A stretch of DNA of 64,000 nucleotides, taken from the NCBI RefSeq assembly GCF_003597395.2, contig NC_133773.1, positions 122,802,711 to 122,866,710 of the forward strand, in the 5' to 3' direction. A program made the translations under genes and the position numbers. The notes beneath the pieces were generated by a model. That model was not told the DNA's origin. It did not search any database and was given only the letters and a program-made list of their open reading frames with translations. Of the stretch, positions 62,750 to 64,000 are shown one piece after another. Numbering within the stretch: position 1 is the first letter of the stretch; every line of letters starts with the position of its first letter. Origin of the DNA: Chelonoidis abingdonii (lineage: Eukaryota; Chordata; Testudines; Testudinidae).

Positions 62750-62856
62750 CAGCCATTGCTGAGGTATCTCTGGTAGAGGCATCTGAGGTGGGGCAGGCAA
62801 ACTAGGCAAACTATTGGAAACTTCTTGTTTCTGTACATGTTCTTTTATTTCAAAAC
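62750..62856 (-). CDS. AFAP1: AFAP1 coding exon A (N-terminal, Src SH3-binding region)
   Basis: The exon follows a CTGCAG acceptor (62857-62862) and ends before a GTATGT donor (62744-62749). It is 107 bp: two bases completing a split glycine codon, then 35 codons, ending in phase 0. The peptide begins [12 protein letters not shown] and contains [16 protein letters not shown]. The proline-rich core matches the known AFAP1 motif bound by the Src SH3 domain. By comparison with remembered human AFAP1 it covers about residues 43-75. It carries an in-frame 9-bp tandem duplication that reads SLPSLP where I recall a single SLP in human and chicken. The upstream exon with the initiator methionine is not in the window. 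Confidence 0.92.
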
Positions 62857-63373
62857 CTGCAGGAAAAAAATGCATGACATATAAGACAGTAAACCAAAGT
62901 ATTAAGCTGGGACACTGCTCCACTATATCTATTTACTATTCACACAATCTGTTAGTTCTCCATTTCAAAGAACTTCTGAAACATTTTTATCTGCATGTTT
63001 GTTTTTAGCATCCAAAAATTTGCCAAACAAAGGTTGCATTCATCCACCTTCATAAATGGCAGAGTAGAGACCAACACAAGCTCCCAGAACGTGGACGTCT
63101 AGGGCAAAATGTTCCCTCTTGGCTTCATACCCATTCCCCAGATCATAAGTGATTTCCAAAGCCACACAGATGAATGTCTTAGTGACTTAAAACACAACTT
63201 AATAGAATCAATGGTATAATTTAAGCTTCTAATTAAACAAAACAAACTCACACTCACCCACCTAACTGTATCTGAGAAAGCCAGTCTAGCCTGCTGAATA
63301 CAAGATACAGAAAACTATTTGGGAAATAGTTCTAGATTAGTGTGAAAAAAATCAGAATTTAAGGGACCTAAAT
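62857..63373. other. Intron sequence upstream of exon A
   Basis: Contains the exon A acceptor with its pyrimidine tract (62857-62870). No repeat or exon. Confidence 0.5.
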
Positions 63374-63732
63374 CAGTGGTTCTCAACCAGGGGTACATCA
63401 GCTAATCTAGATATTTGCCTAGCTTTACAACGTGCTACATAAAAACACTAACAAAGTCAGTACAAACTAAAATTTCATATGACTTGTTTACACTGCTCTA
63501 TATATTACAAAGTGAAATGTAAGTACAACATTTATATTCCAATCAATTTATTTTATAACCATTTGGTAAAAATGAGAAAGTAAACAATTTTTCAGTAGTA
63601 GTGTGCTGTGACACTTCTGTATTTTTATGTCTGATTTTGTAAGCAAGTAGTTTTTAAGTGCGGTGAAACTTGGGGGTATTCAAGACAAATCCTGAAAAGG
63701 GTACAGTAGTCTGGAAAGGTTGAGAGCCACTG
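63374..63732. mobile_element. hAT MITE with 8-bp target duplication
   Basis: 359 bp from CAGTGGTTCTCAACC to GGTTGAGAGCCACTG, perfect 15-bp-scale terminal inverted repeats. Flanks ACCTAAAT and ATCTAAAT differ at one base in eight, consistent with a hAT target duplication. A complete reference copy for the chimera at 51895-52259. Confidence 0.88.
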
Positions 63733-63826
63733 ATCTAAATAGCCAGAGTTTGAACAATTTACTAGACACCTAATAGCTAAAGGGTCCCTGCTGTTTGCAA
63801 GAGGAATATATAGAAAATGTGGATGT

Positions 63827-64000
63827 GAACAAAAATGATTAGGGGCTGGAGCACATGACTTATGAGGAGAGGCTGAGGGAACTGGGATTGTTTAGTCTGC
63901 AGAAGAGAAGAGTGAGGGGGGATTTGATAGCAGCCTTCAACTACCTGTAGGGGGGGTTCCAAAGAGGATGGGTCTAGACTGTTCTCAATGGTACCAGATG
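63827..64000 (+). mobile_element. CR1 LINE, truncated by the window edge
   Basis: GATTAGGGGCTGGAGCACAT, GACTTATGAGGAGAGGCTGA, GGGATTGTTTAGTCTGCAG match the conserved end of CR1 ORF2, where the protein reads (in -like form) [21 protein letters not shown]. On the plus strand, opposite to most CR1 copies here. Continues beyond 64000. Confidence 0.8.

Overview
The window is vertebrate nuclear DNA, most probably from a cryptodiran (hidden-neck) turtle. It contains no prokaryotic gene architecture. Short coding blocks with GT/AG splice sites sit in 4-18 kb introns. The repeats are CR1 LINEs, a tRNA-derived turtle Pol III SINE, MIR and L2 relics, DIRS-type tyrosine-recombinase retroelements, an R4/Dong-like LINE, a PIF/Harbinger transposon and many small hAT-like and mariner-like elements. 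The SINE (47418-47584) and the DIRS, Harbinger and LTR families are the ones I associate with turtles. This assignment comes from remembered family knowledge, not a database search.

One host gene is supported: AFAP1 (actin filament-associated protein 1), on the minus strand. Five consecutive internal coding exons are present: A 62750-62856, B 44097-44205, C 26760-26971, D 22404-22583 and E 4188-4280. All have consensus splice sites and compatible phases. They encode roughly residues 43-275 of the protein: the Src SH3/SH2-binding N-terminal region, the acidic linker and the first PH domain. The start-codon exon lies beyond position 64000 and later exons lie below position 1.

The rest is intron. 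Intron D-E (4.3-22.4 kb) holds a DIRS-like element (9969-13466), a hairpin-rich mariner-like element, and LTR and MITE insertions. Intron C-D has a hAT-like MITE (24834-25265) and a solo LTR with a perfect 5-bp duplication (25875-26665). Intron B-C has a 6-kb PIF/Harbinger transposon (27916-33962) interrupted by a CR1, an R4-like LINE (35343-37199), a long CR1 (38516-41060) and a mariner-like/hAT nest (41660-42375). Intron A-B has an L2 relic split by an LTR, a Pol III SINE, a Gypsy pol relic, two related hAT copies, a second DIRS element (54935-58990) carrying nested inserts, and another mariner-like/hAT nest (60860-61442). A CR1 runs off the right edge.

No new biological system is evident. 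The most interesting material is the structure of the transposons: convergent Harbinger ORFs, a DIRS terminus with a joined internal complementary region, a long direct duplication flanking a CR1, and nested insertions that can be ordered in time. All mobile-element genes seen are decayed. Coordinates of repeat edges without a target-site duplication are approximate.
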